From positions 1 through 8,653 of the forward strand of contig JAKCEJ010000106.1 of the NCBI GenBank assembly GCA_021838065.1: DNA of 8,653 nucleotides, in the 5' to 3' direction. The notes beneath the pieces are model-generated. The model saw only the letters and a list, made by a program, of their open reading frames with translations. It made no database searches and had not been told where the DNA came from. The translations under genes and the position numbers were made by a program. Of the stretch, positions 1-6,223 are shown piece by piece. This DNA is from Pseudomonadota bacterium. GTDB taxonomy: Bacteria > Pseudomonadota > Gammaproteobacteria > Steroidobacterales > Steroidobacteraceae. Position 1 is the stretch's first letter; every line of letters begins with the position of its first letter.

Positions 1-774
1 GCCGGCCTGGCCAGTCAGCGCATTGGTCTGCCCCTGCGGCGCCGAGCGGTAGCCGCCGAACTCGATGTAGAGAGATTCGTCGTAATACAGGTAGCCGGTC
101 AGTCCCGCGACGCTCTGCGCCAGCGTCCCGTCGATCTGCGTCGCCGCGAGCGGCGAGACCACCGCGTTGCTGGCGTCGTACGGGAAGCCCCACGCCGGCG
201 TGCTGTTCCACAGGTCCTGTACGGTCGGGTTGTTATTGAGGGACAGGCCGTAGGTCAGCGTGTTCTTGCCAGGCAGCACGATCAGCTTGGCGAAGCGCAG
301 ATCGGTATTGTCGATGCCGATCGTGCCGCTGTCGTTGGCGTAGGTGATCTGAGAGAACACGCCGAAGTGTGGCGCGATCTTGCCGGCGTAGAACAGGCTC
401 AGCTGCTGCGGGAACCCGGCCGTGCCGTTCTGCGTCAATCCCGGCGCCGCGGGGTTGGTGTTGTCGGGCAGACGCTTGTTGAGCGTCGTATACGAAATCT
501 GCGTCATGATCGAGAACGTCGGCAGCTGCGAGAGCGACAGCAACTGCTGGCGGTCGCTGTTCACGGCGCGCACCTGCTTGAGGTTGTCGAGCACGTAGCC
601 GTTGGCCTTGAACACCCTCCCGAAGTGCGTCAGCTCGGGGAACACCGTGTGGCACGCGGCGCACGCCATGCCTGTCTGGCGCGCAAAGCTCGGCACCGCT
701 TGCGCCGCGGGCGCGAGCAGCATCCCGACCGCTGCCACTGCCGCCGCAAGCTGGAATCTCATCGTAAGTCGCAT
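1..774 (-). CDS. Secreted c-type haem protein, probably with a porin-like C-terminal part (3' end outside window)
   Basis: The reading frame is open from ATG at 774 to the window edge, giving 258 visible residues and no stop. Residues 1-26 form a Sec signal peptide (basic start, Ala/Leu core, cleavage after AQA). A single haem-attachment motif, CAACH, follows at residues 38-42 within FARQTGMACAACHTVFPELT, so the mature protein starts almost directly with a covalent haem site in the periplasm. The rest has no second CxxCH in view. It is rich in alternating polar and aromatic residues, Gly, Asn and Thr (for example YYDESLYIEFGGYRS), which looks like outer-membrane beta strands. This N-terminal pattern (CxxCHTVFPELT, then FGR.FK.NGY) resembles proteins usually annotated simply as cytochrome c. 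A role in electron transfer at or across the outer membrane is inference. It lies 151 bases downstream of the FecR-type gene on the same strand. The haem site is clear; the barrel is less certain. Confidence 0.8.
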   Translation of the reverse strand, partial: MRLTMRFQLAAAVAAVGMLLAPAAQAVPSFARQTGMACAACHTVFPELTHFGRVFKANGYVLDNLKQVRAVNSDRQQLLSLSQLPTFSIMTQISYTTLNKRLPDNTNPAAPGLTQNGTAGFPQQLSLFYAGKIAPHFGVFSQITYANDSGTIGIDNTDLRFAKLIVLPGKNTLTYGLSLNNNPTVQDLWNSTPAWGFPYDASNAVVSPLAATQIDGTLAQSVAGLTGYLYYDESLYIEFGGYRSAPQGQTNALTGQAG

Positions 775-780
775 CTGCGT

Positions 781-786
781 CCTCCC
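781..786 (-). promoter_or_regulatory. Ribosome binding site deciding the start of the haem protein
   Basis: GGGAGG on the minus strand lies 6 bases before ATG 774 and 18 before the in-frame ATG at 762. This favours 774. Both starts give a workable signal peptide. Confidence 0.65.
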
Positions 787-849
787 ATCCGCCACCTCGA
801 GCGGAAACGCGCGCAGGATACGAAATCACCACGTGTACGGGGAAGCCGC

Positions 850-868
850 AAACGTCACTAAGACGTTT
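850..868. repeat. Perfect 7-5-7 inverted repeat upstream of the haem protein gene
   Basis: AAACGTC, five bases, then GACGTTT: a perfect dyad in a stretch that is AT-richer than its surroundings, 76-94 bases before the haem protein start and after the stop of the FecR-type gene. No T-run follows on either strand, so a transcription-factor operator is a better guess than a terminator. No regulator family can be named from it. Confidence 0.45.
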
Positions 869-925
869 CGCAAAACCGAGATAAGCGCGGACCTGATTGG
901 CAAATATCACTATTCTCGGCGAAAT

Positions 926-3067
926 TCACGGACGCGGCGGCTGCGGTCTCACGAAATGCGGCGCCGGGTGGTATGCCGGTGCGGGCGCCGGGTGATACGC
1001 CGGCTGATATGTGGGCTGATATGTGGGCTGGTACGCAGGGTGAAACGCCGGAGCCGGCGGCGGTGAGAAGGAACGAGGCGCGAAGCGCGGCGCCGCCACC
1101 GGGCGATACATCGGCGGCGGCGAGCGCGGCGGCGCGTAGTGGTTGCGCATTGGGTATGAGGGATTCGCGCGCGGCGGGGCAAAGCTCCTCTGCGGGCGGT
1201 ACATCGGCGGCGCCGCGCGCGGCGGGGCCGGGACCGGCATTCGGCGGCTCGGGTTGAAGTGGAACCTCGGCGGGCGATTGGCCGGAGCGCGTTGCGGGCC
1301 GCGCGCGCGCGGCATCGGCACGTGCCGCTGGGGAAGCGGCTGTGACGACCGGATCGGCTGGCCGCGCCGGTCAACCGGCGACTGTGCCCAAGCCGGGCGG
1401 TCGGCGCGATACGCCGGCCGCGCGGACTGCGGCGCGGGACGCAAGCGCGCAGCGCGCGAACCGACCGGCGCGGGCCGGCCGGCGAAGTTGCGGCGCTGAG
1501 GACCGCGCTCGAAGACGGGCGCGGCAGGCCGGATATCCGGCGCCAGACGCACCGAGGAAGTCGGAGTATTGGGCCGCAGCCGTGCCCACTGCTGGCTCGT
1601 CAGCGCCCGTCCGCCGTTCGCGCGCAGCGCCTCCACCTGCCGCGCGAACGACACCGGTGCCCGCGCAGGCACGAGCCGCGCGATCACCGGCCGGTCTGTC
1701 AACTGGCGCGGCGGCGCCTGCACGGTGCGTATGCGGGCACCGAAGATACTCGAGCGTGTCGGCGTGATGGCGGGAGCCCCGGCGCCGAAGCGCATGCCGA
1801 GCAGACCGCGCCGTGTGAGTACCACGCGATGCGCGTCGGCGGGCTGCGATGTGCTGAAGGCGGTGCGCGGAACTGCGGTGACGGCGCCGAGGACGCCGCG
1901 GTTGGCGTAGGTCATGCCGGCGCCGCCGCGCCGATAAGCGTCGGTGACAAATGCGGGGTTCAGCCCGCGCGCATTCGTGAGATTGATGTCGCGCACATAC
2001 GCGCGGCCGGCCGCATAACCGGGCAAGTAGACGTCACGCGGCCCGAGCGGCACCCATCCGACATGTCCCCCGGCATGGGGCCCGCGATGCGGCCCGCCGA
2101 AATGACCCCCATGCGTCCACGCCACGAGCCCCGGCGCGTAGACCGGCCGCACGCCGCGCGGCCCCGGAACCCAGCACCAGGCGTTGTGCCAGTACCCCCA
2201 ACGCCCGTAGTGAAACGGCGCGAACCCCCAGGGCTCATCGTCGACCCAGGTCCAGCCCCAGGGGGCGATCCACACCCAGCGACCGAACCGGTACGGCGCC
2301 CAGCCCGCCCCCACGTTCGGGAACCACGCGTAACCCCACCCGGTGTCCTGCCAGCCGCCGTAGGTGTCGAGGTCATAGATGCCGACCGTGTCGGGGGAGA
2401 CGTACGGGGTCAGCTGCGAGGCCGCCTGGTCCTCCTCGCGGTCGCGGGCCATCGACCAGTCATCGAATGCATCGGGTATGCCGAGCGTGGCATAGACCAC
2501 GCCCAGCGTATTGGTGCCCGTGAACGTCGCGCTCTGCTGCGCCGCCAGCGGGAACGTCTGCCCGCCGCCGCTCGCGAGCGCCTCGCCGCTGATGACCTCG
2601 ACGCGGGTGGTCTCGCCCGTCGAATCGACCTGCACGCGATACGTGCCGGGCTGCTCGAGCGAGAGTGCGAGGTTCGGCGTGTCGACTTCGTCCTGCTCCC
2701 CGGTGGCGAGTGAGCGCACGTGAACGATGATCGTGCCGGCGCTGAGCTGCATCTGCGCGGTCATGTCATCGAGATTGAGGAACGAAAGGCCCGTACGGCT
2801 GTCGAGCCGGACCACCGCATCGCCGAGCTCGATCTCAGCGCGCGAGTCCCAGTCGGTCCAGATCCGGTCTCCGATGGTCACGGGCCGGTTCAGCTCGGCG
2901 GCGGCCCACTGCTGCGTGCCGGCCGGCTCGAACGAGACGCTGCCGCCGATGTAGCTCAGGCGCCCGACGCGCGCCGGGGGATTCTCCTGCGCGAGAGCGG
3001 CCGGGGCCGCGGCGGCCGCCAGCACTGCCGCGAGCATCCCAAGCACCCAGAGCCGTTGGATTCTCAT
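926..3067 (-). CDS. Secreted FecR-domain / DUF6600 protein with Pro/Arg-rich tail
   Basis: A 713-residue exported protein. ATG 3067 begins a textbook signal peptide (residues 1-26, MRIQRLWVLGMLAAVLA..., cleavage after ALA). An in-frame GTG at 3097 would add ten residues (MPPPRGAGQV) that spoil it, so 3067 is preferred although its Shine-Dalgarno is weak. Residues about 35-185 match a FecR-like domain (RLSYIGGSVSF, then GDRIWTD..SRAEIELGDAVVRLD, then GTYRVQV...TRVEVISGEA). Residues about 230-315 are extremely Trp/Tyr/Gly-rich (WAPYRFGRWVWIAPWGWTWV, then WGFAPFHYGRWGYW), the hallmark of DUF6600. From about residue 490 the chain is low-complexity, rich in Arg, Pro, Ala and Ser, and ends in a YQPTYQPTYQPAYHPAP repeat. 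Unlike the FecR anti-sigma regulator, it has no inner-membrane helix after the signal peptide and no sigma factor or TonB receptor beside it. A soluble periplasmic or surface role is therefore likelier than signalling. The function of DUF6600 is unknown to me. Confidence 0.85.
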   Translation of the reverse strand: MRIQRLWVLGMLAAVLAAAAAPAALAQENPPARVGRLSYIGGSVSFEPAGTQQWAAAELNRPVTIGDRIWTDWDSRAEIELGDAVVRLDSRTGLSFLNLDDMTAQMQLSAGTIIVHVRSLATGEQDEVDTPNLALSLEQPGTYRVQVDSTGETTRVEVISGEALASGGGQTFPLAAQQSATFTGTNTLGVVYATLGIPDAFDDWSMARDREEDQAASQLTPYVSPDTVGIYDLDTYGGWQDTGWGYAWFPNVGAGWAPYRFGRWVWIAPWGWTWVDDEPWGFAPFHYGRWGYWHNAWCWVPGPRGVRPVYAPGLVAWTHGGHFGGPHRGPHAGGHVGWVPLGPRDVYLPGYAAGRAYVRDINLTNARGLNPAFVTDAYRRGGAGMTYANRGVLGAVTAVPRTAFSTSQPADAHRVVLTRRGLLGMRFGAGAPAITPTRSSIFGARIRTVQAPPRQLTDRPVIARLVPARAPVSFARQVEALRANGGRALTSQQWARLRPNTPTSSVRLAPDIRPAAPVFERGPQRRNFAGRPAPVGSRAARLRPAPQSARPAYRADRPAWAQSPVDRRGQPIRSSQPLPQRHVPMPRARGPQRAPANRPPRFHFNPSRRMPVPAPPRAAPPMYRPQRSFAPPRANPSYPMRNHYAPPRSPPPMYRPVAAPRFAPRSFSPPPAPAFHPAYQPTYQPTYQPAYHPAPAPAYHPAPHFVRPQPPRP
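1002..1037. repeat. 12-base tandem repeat inside the 3' end of the FecR-DUF6600 gene
   Basis: Two identical copies of GGCTGATATGTG (1002-1013, 1014-1025) are followed by a diverged third, GGCTGGTACGCA (1026-1037). Each unit encodes a four-residue TYQP/AYQP-type step, so copy-number change keeps the frame. Similar but looser Y-H-P-A-P units continue on both sides. Confidence 0.85.
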
Positions 3068-3372
3068 CACTTGCCCCGCACCTCGCGGAGGCGGCACCCA
3101 GGGCGCTGCAATAGCGCACGGCCCTCGCCCCCTCCGCAGTCGATTATCGCACGGGACCGTTATCGACCGGGTGGCCTGAACCGTCGATGAAGCCCGAACG
3201 GGGCGCTCCGCCGTGCGATCTGCCTCTCATTTTGGCGCAGGCAGCGCTCGGGCTCGCGGGAACCGGTGCGATCGCCCGTGCCCCCGCCCGCCGAGTCCGG
3301 CCGCCCCCGCGGATCAACGCCCGCGCCAGGGTCCTGATGGGGCGCCGCGTGCCATGCTCGCTCTCACGTAGA
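3068..3372. other. Divergent intergenic region between the FecR-DUF6600 and MOSC genes
   Basis: This stretch lies between two outward-facing genes, so it should hold promoters for both. I see a minus-strand extended -10 candidate (3143-3151) and, around it, GTCGAT (3139-3144) facing ATCGAC (3162-3167), a 6-base inverted repeat with a 17-base spacer. GTCGAT recurs at about 3183. On the plus side TAGAAT occurs at 3369-3374 with no recognisable -35. The MOSC frame is open back to ATG 3187, but the translated sequence before residue 63 looks non-coding (Arg/Pro/Ala-rich, no domain). I see no RNA gene or repeat element. Confidence 0.5.
3143..3151 (-). promoter_or_regulatory. Candidate extended -10 promoter for the FecR-DUF6600 gene
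   Basis: The minus strand reads TGC GATAAT, fitting the extended -10 form TGnTATAAT at all but one position. It lies about 75 bases upstream of ATG 3067. No convincing -35 is visible, which extended -10 promoters can tolerate. The CGATTATCG dyad (3141-3149) overlaps it and could be an operator. Confidence 0.3.
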
Positions 3373-4203
3373 ATGGCGCTTGTGTGCACGGCAGTCGTAC
3401 AACAACTGCGCATCCACCCGCTCAAATCCGCGCAGGGCATCACGCTTGAGCGGGTGCGCCTCGGGACAACGGGCTGCGAGTGGGATCGCCGCTGGATGGT
3501 CATCCGTCCCGACGGCACGTTTCTGACGCAACGCACGACACCCGCACTGGCGCGCATCGCGGTGACACTCACCCCAGAGGGGCTGCGGCTCGAGTGCGGC
3601 ACGCGGCCCGCCCTGTGGCTGGCGCTCGCAGATGCCGGCGCCTCGCGCGAGGTGAGGGTCTGGAAGGATGTCTGCGCCGGCTCGGACCAGGGGGATGAGG
3701 CCGCCGAGTGGGTGAGCGGCGTGCTCGGGGAGCCGGCGCGCATCGTTCGATCGCCCGATGCGCCCCTGCGCCGGGCCAACCCAACCTATGCCGGGCCGCG
3801 ACCGGCGCCCATCACCTTCGTGGACGGTTTCCCGCTCCTGATGTGCAACCAGGCCTCGCTCGATGCGCTGAACGAGCGCCTGGGCGCGGTGCTGCCCATG
3901 GAGCGCTTCCGGCCCAATCTGGTGCTCGCGGGCCTCGAGCCCTTCGCCGAGGATCGCATCGAGGCCCTGCACATCGGGCCTGTCCGGCTGCGCCTCGTCA
4001 AACCCTGCACGCGTTGTGTCATTCCCTCGCACGACCAGCGCACCGGGCTCATCGACATCGACCCGATGCCGGTGCTGCGCGCGTTCCGCTACGATGCGGC
4101 GCTGCGCGGGGTGACATTCGGCGTCAACGCGGTGATCGAGGCCGGCTGCGGCGAGTCCATCGAGCGCGGCGCCGAATGCCGCTGCGAACCGCGCCGGAGC
4201 TGA
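3373..4203 (+). CDS. MOSC-domain protein (YcbX/mARC-like, no ferredoxin domain)
   Basis: A 276-residue cytosolic protein. Residues about 1-110 form the MOSC N-terminal beta-barrel domain (QLRIHPLKSAQGI near the start, then GCEWDRRWMVIRPDGTFLTQR). Residues about 120-262 form the MOSC domain (FVDGFPLLM, then ERFRPNLVLAGLEPFAED, then LVKPCTRCVIPSHDQRTG). MOSC proteins bind the molybdenum cofactor; YcbX and eukaryotic mARC reduce N-hydroxylated compounds such as hydroxylaminopurine. One cysteine of the PCTRC pair (212, 215) should ligate molybdenum. E. coli YcbX carries a C-terminal 2Fe-2S ferredoxin domain. Here the protein stops soon after the MOSC fold, in a Cys-containing tail (CGESIERGAECRC), so an outside electron donor would be needed. 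ATG 3373 fits the family's usual start; ATG 3337 has a better AGGG site, and the frame stays open to 3187. No molybdenum-cofactor gene is adjacent, so the substrate is unknown. Confidence 0.85.
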   Translation: MALVCTAVVQQLRIHPLKSAQGITLERVRLGTTGCEWDRRWMVIRPDGTFLTQRTTPALARIAVTLTPEGLRLECGTRPALWLALADAGASREVRVWKDVCAGSDQGDEAAEWVSGVLGEPARIVRSPDAPLRRANPTYAGPRPAPITFVDGFPLLMCNQASLDALNERLGAVLPMERFRPNLVLAGLEPFAEDRIEALHIGPVRLRLVKPCTRCVIPSHDQRTGLIDIDPMPVLRAFRYDAALRGVTFGVNAVIEAGCGESIERGAECRCEPRRS

Positions 4204-4324
4204 CCGAGCCGACAGCCCCGCCGACTGTGCCGGGGTGTCATGCAACAGCGACACCGCGCCGCTGCGCCGGCCGGGCCGAAAGGGCCGGCGCCGGCACGCC
4301 GCTTGCAAAACGCAATACGGGGTT

Positions 4325-4354
4325 TTGGCCGATCGCCCGGCTTGCCGTTACAGT
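4325..4354 (+). promoter_or_regulatory. Candidate sigma70-type promoter for the Omp85-like gene
   Basis: TTGGCC (4325-4330) and TACAGT (4349-4354) are separated by 18 bases, and each keeps four of six consensus bases. Transcription would start near 4361, inside the 11-base odd dyad CGAGTCACTCG (4360-4370), just before the upstream ORF. The match is modest and based on sequence only. Confidence 0.3.
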
Positions 4355-4379
4355 ATCCTCGAGTCACTCGGAGTGCGAA

Positions 4380-4481
4380 ATGAGGACACCGCGGCGCAAT
4401 CCACGGGAGGTGACGGCCGGCCATCAGGCCGGCTGTGGCGGGCGGCTGTGGCGCCGCACCGCCCCGGAGCGCATGACTTGA
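4380..4481 (+). CDS. Possible 33-codon upstream ORF overlapping the Omp85-like gene start
   Basis: ATG 4380 is preceded by GGAG (4370-4373) at 6 bases. The frame runs 33 codons (MRTPRRNPREVTAGHQ...PERMT) to TGA 4479-4481, which overlaps the proposed TTG start of the next gene (4478-4480) as TTGA. The product is basic, with no signal peptide or recognisable domain. The arrangement suggests translational coupling rather than a functional peptide. It may equally be a chance frame, since stop codons are rare in DNA this GC-rich. Confidence 0.25.
   Translation: MRTPRRNPREVTAGHQAGCGGRLWRRTAPERMT
4466..4480 (+). promoter_or_regulatory. Ribosome binding site and TTG start of the Omp85-like gene
   Basis: GGAG (4466-4469) sits 8 bases before TTG (4478-4480). 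No ATG or GTG suits the signal peptide that begins here. In-frame starts further upstream (GTG near 4446, ATG 4235) would place a long Arg-rich, non-secretory stretch in front of it. Confidence 0.5.
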
Positions 4482-6196
4482 CACTCGCCGCCGGCCCGCC
4501 CAGCCGGGTCCGCGCGCTGCTCGGAGCCGCCGGGGCGCTTGCGCTCCCGTGGCTCGCAGGCAGCGCGCTCGCCGGGACGGCGCGCTCGAGTGGCACCGCC
4601 ACCGCCGCCCCCGCGGCCGCCCGCGCACACCACCGGCGCAGGGCGAGCGGCCTGCCCTCGAATGCCGAGCTCGAACGCAGCGGCGCGGTCATCGGCAAGA
4701 TCATCATCGACAACAAGAACATCTTCGATCTGAGCAACCCCAAGGACGACAACGCGATCTTCCGCCTCGCCAACCGACTGCACCGCCGCACCCGCAGGAG
4801 CCTCATCCGCAGCCAGCTGCTGTTCAAGAGCGGCGCGCGCTTCTCGGCGCACCTGCTCGATGAGTCGGCGCGCATCCTGCGCGCCGATCCGTACTTTTAC
4901 GATGCATCCATCCGGCCGATCCGCTACCACGACGGCAAGGTCGATGTGCTCGTGACCACACGCGATGTCTGGACGCTCAATCCGGGCATCGACTTCTCGC
5001 GCAGCGGCGGCACGAGCACCACCGGGGTGCAGCTCGAGGATCTCAACGTGCTCGGCACCGGCACGGACATCTCGCTGAAGCATCTGCACTCGGTCGACCG
5101 CAGCGAATCGGACGTGTCCATCTCCAATCAACATGCCTTCGACTGGACGAGCATCTCTGCGACCTACGGCAACTTGAGCGACGGGCGCATGCGCCAGCTG
5201 ATCGTCAATCGGCCCTTCTATGCCCTCGAGACACGCCATGCCGGCGGCGCCTCGTTCACCGACACGACCTTCGATCAGCCGCTCTATGACCTCGGCCAGA
5301 TCATCGACCGGTTCTCCGAGCACAGCCGCTTCGTGCAGGGCTACGCAGGCTGGTCGCGCGGTCTGGTGCACGGCTGGGCGCGGCGCTTCAACGTCGGGTG
5401 GACCGACGATGAGCACACTTTCGGGCCGAGCACCCAGTGGACCGGTCCGACGCTGCTGCCTCAGAACCGCAAGTACGTCTATCCCTGGTTCGAGGTCGAT
5501 CTGGTGCAGGACCAGTACGCGAAACTTCACAACCACAACCAGATCCACCGCACGGAAGACTTCCAGCTCGGCGCGTACTTCACCGGCCAGGTGGGCTGGG
5601 CCGACCGCGCCTTCGGCTCGAGCGAGGACGTTGTGCCGTTTACGTTCACCACGGGGGACGGCTACGCCCTGCCGCACGGGGATACGCTGCTCGTCTCGAG
5701 CAGCCTCTCGGGCCGAATCCGCAGCGGAACGCTCGAGAACGGCGTGCTCAGCGTGAACGTGGTGAACTTCGCCGAGCAGGGCCCGCAGTGGCTGCTCTAC
5801 AGCCTCGTGAGCGCCACGGCCGGGCGCAGGCTCACCCTCGACAATCAGATCCTGCTCGGCGGGGACAGCGGGCTGCGCGGCTACCCGCTGCGCTACCAGG
5901 ACGGCACGGCCCGGGCGCTGTTCACCATCGAGGAGCGCTGGTTCAGCAACTGGTACCCGTTCCGGCTGTTCCGCGTCGGCGCCGCGGCATTCTTCGACAT
6001 GGGGCGCACCTGGGGCCGCGCGCCGCTCGGGCAGCCGAGCCTCGGGCTGCTGAAGGACGCCGGCTTCGGGCTGCGCCTGGGCAACGCGCGCACCGCCTTC
6101 GGCAACGTCATCCACATCGATCTGGCGTTCCCGCTCGATGGCGGCTCGAACATCAAGAAAGTGCAGTTCCTGGTGCAGACCGAACGGCAGTTCTGA
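4478..6196 (+). CDS. Omp85-family (BamA/TamA-like) outer-membrane protein with one POTRA-like domain
   Basis: From TTG 4478 this gives 572 residues. Residues 1-32 look like a Sec signal peptide (RVRALLGAAGALALPWLAG, cleavage after ALA). A Gly/Ala/Arg linker precedes one POTRA-like domain at about 68-155 (IGKIIIDNKNIFD, then LLFKSG..FSAHLLDESARILR, then DGKVDVLVTTRDVW). The remaining roughly 410 residues fit a 16-stranded Omp85 barrel: GLRGYP at 465-470 corresponds to the conserved VRGY/F loop motif, and the chain ends in QTERQF with the terminal Phe of a BAM recognition signal. BamA has five POTRA domains, TamA three and two-partner transporters two, so this is a mini-Omp85, not BamA itself. 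Family members insert or secrete proteins, or move lipid, at the outer membrane; the client here is unknown. It lies 274 bases after the MOSC gene on the same strand and probably has its own promoter. Confidence 0.85.
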   Translation: MTLAAGPPSRVRALLGAAGALALPWLAGSALAGTARSSGTATAAPAAARAHHRRRASGLPSNAELERSGAVIGKIIIDNKNIFDLSNPKDDNAIFRLANRLHRRTRRSLIRSQLLFKSGARFSAHLLDESARILRADPYFYDASIRPIRYHDGKVDVLVTTRDVWTLNPGIDFSRSGGTSTTGVQLEDLNVLGTGTDISLKHLHSVDRSESDVSISNQHAFDWTSISATYGNLSDGRMRQLIVNRPFYALETRHAGGASFTDTTFDQPLYDLGQIIDRFSEHSRFVQGYAGWSRGLVHGWARRFNVGWTDDEHTFGPSTQWTGPTLLPQNRKYVYPWFEVDLVQDQYAKLHNHNQIHRTEDFQLGAYFTGQVGWADRAFGSSEDVVPFTFTTGDGYALPHGDTLLVSSSLSGRIRSGTLENGVLSVNVVNFAEQGPQWLLYSLVSATAGRRLTLDNQILLGGDSGLRGYPLRYQDGTARALFTIEERWFSNWYPFRLFRVGAAAFFDMGRTWGRAPLGQPSLGLLKDAGFGLRLGNARTAFGNVIHIDLAFPLDGGSNIKKVQFLVQTERQF

Positions 6197-6197
6197 T

Positions 6198-6222
6198 CCG
6201 GCGCGGGACAGGCCCGCGCCGG
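6198..6222. terminator. GC-only hairpin filling the gap between convergent genes
   Basis: CCGGCGCGGG, loop ACAGG, CCCGCGCCGG: a perfect 10-bp stem made only of G-C pairs. It occupies 25 of the 27 bases between the stop of the Omp85-like gene and the stop of the zinc-ribbon gene. The position implies a shared bidirectional terminator. There is no T-run on either strand, so it is not a classical rho-independent terminator; it may act as a pause site or as protection of the 3' ends. Confidence 0.6.
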
Positions 6223-6223
6223 C

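Noticed and set aside
233..910. 225-residue minus-strand open frame across the haem protein gene
   Set aside because: It is Arg/Ala-rich, has no domain, and lies out of frame with the signal peptide and CAACH motif of the real gene.
872..919. CCGAGA/TCTCGG stem followed by TTTT on the minus strand, as a terminator for the FecR-DUF6600 gene
   Set aside because: Only six pairs closing a 32-base loop; too weak to call without transcript data.
1829..2713. Long plus-strand open frame (294 residues) opposite the FecR-DUF6600 gene
   Set aside because: It is an antisense shadow of a GC-rich gene; composition is Arg/Pro/Ala with no motif, while the minus frame has clear FecR and DUF6600 features.
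2835..3119. Minus-strand frame from GTG 3119 with a GGAGGGGG-like site before it
   Set aside because: It overlaps the start of the FecR-DUF6600 gene out of frame, and its translation has no signal peptide or domain; the purine run may be chance or may belong to the leader.
4250..4290. GC-rich inverted segments (CCGGCC...GGCCGG) after the MOSC gene
   Set aside because: Short stems of this composition arise easily in such GC-rich DNA, and no T-run follows.
4424..6115. 563-residue minus-strand open frame opposite the Omp85-like gene
   Set aside because: Mirror of the real coding frame with low-information sequence; the plus frame has a signal peptide, the GLRGYP motif and a terminal Phe.
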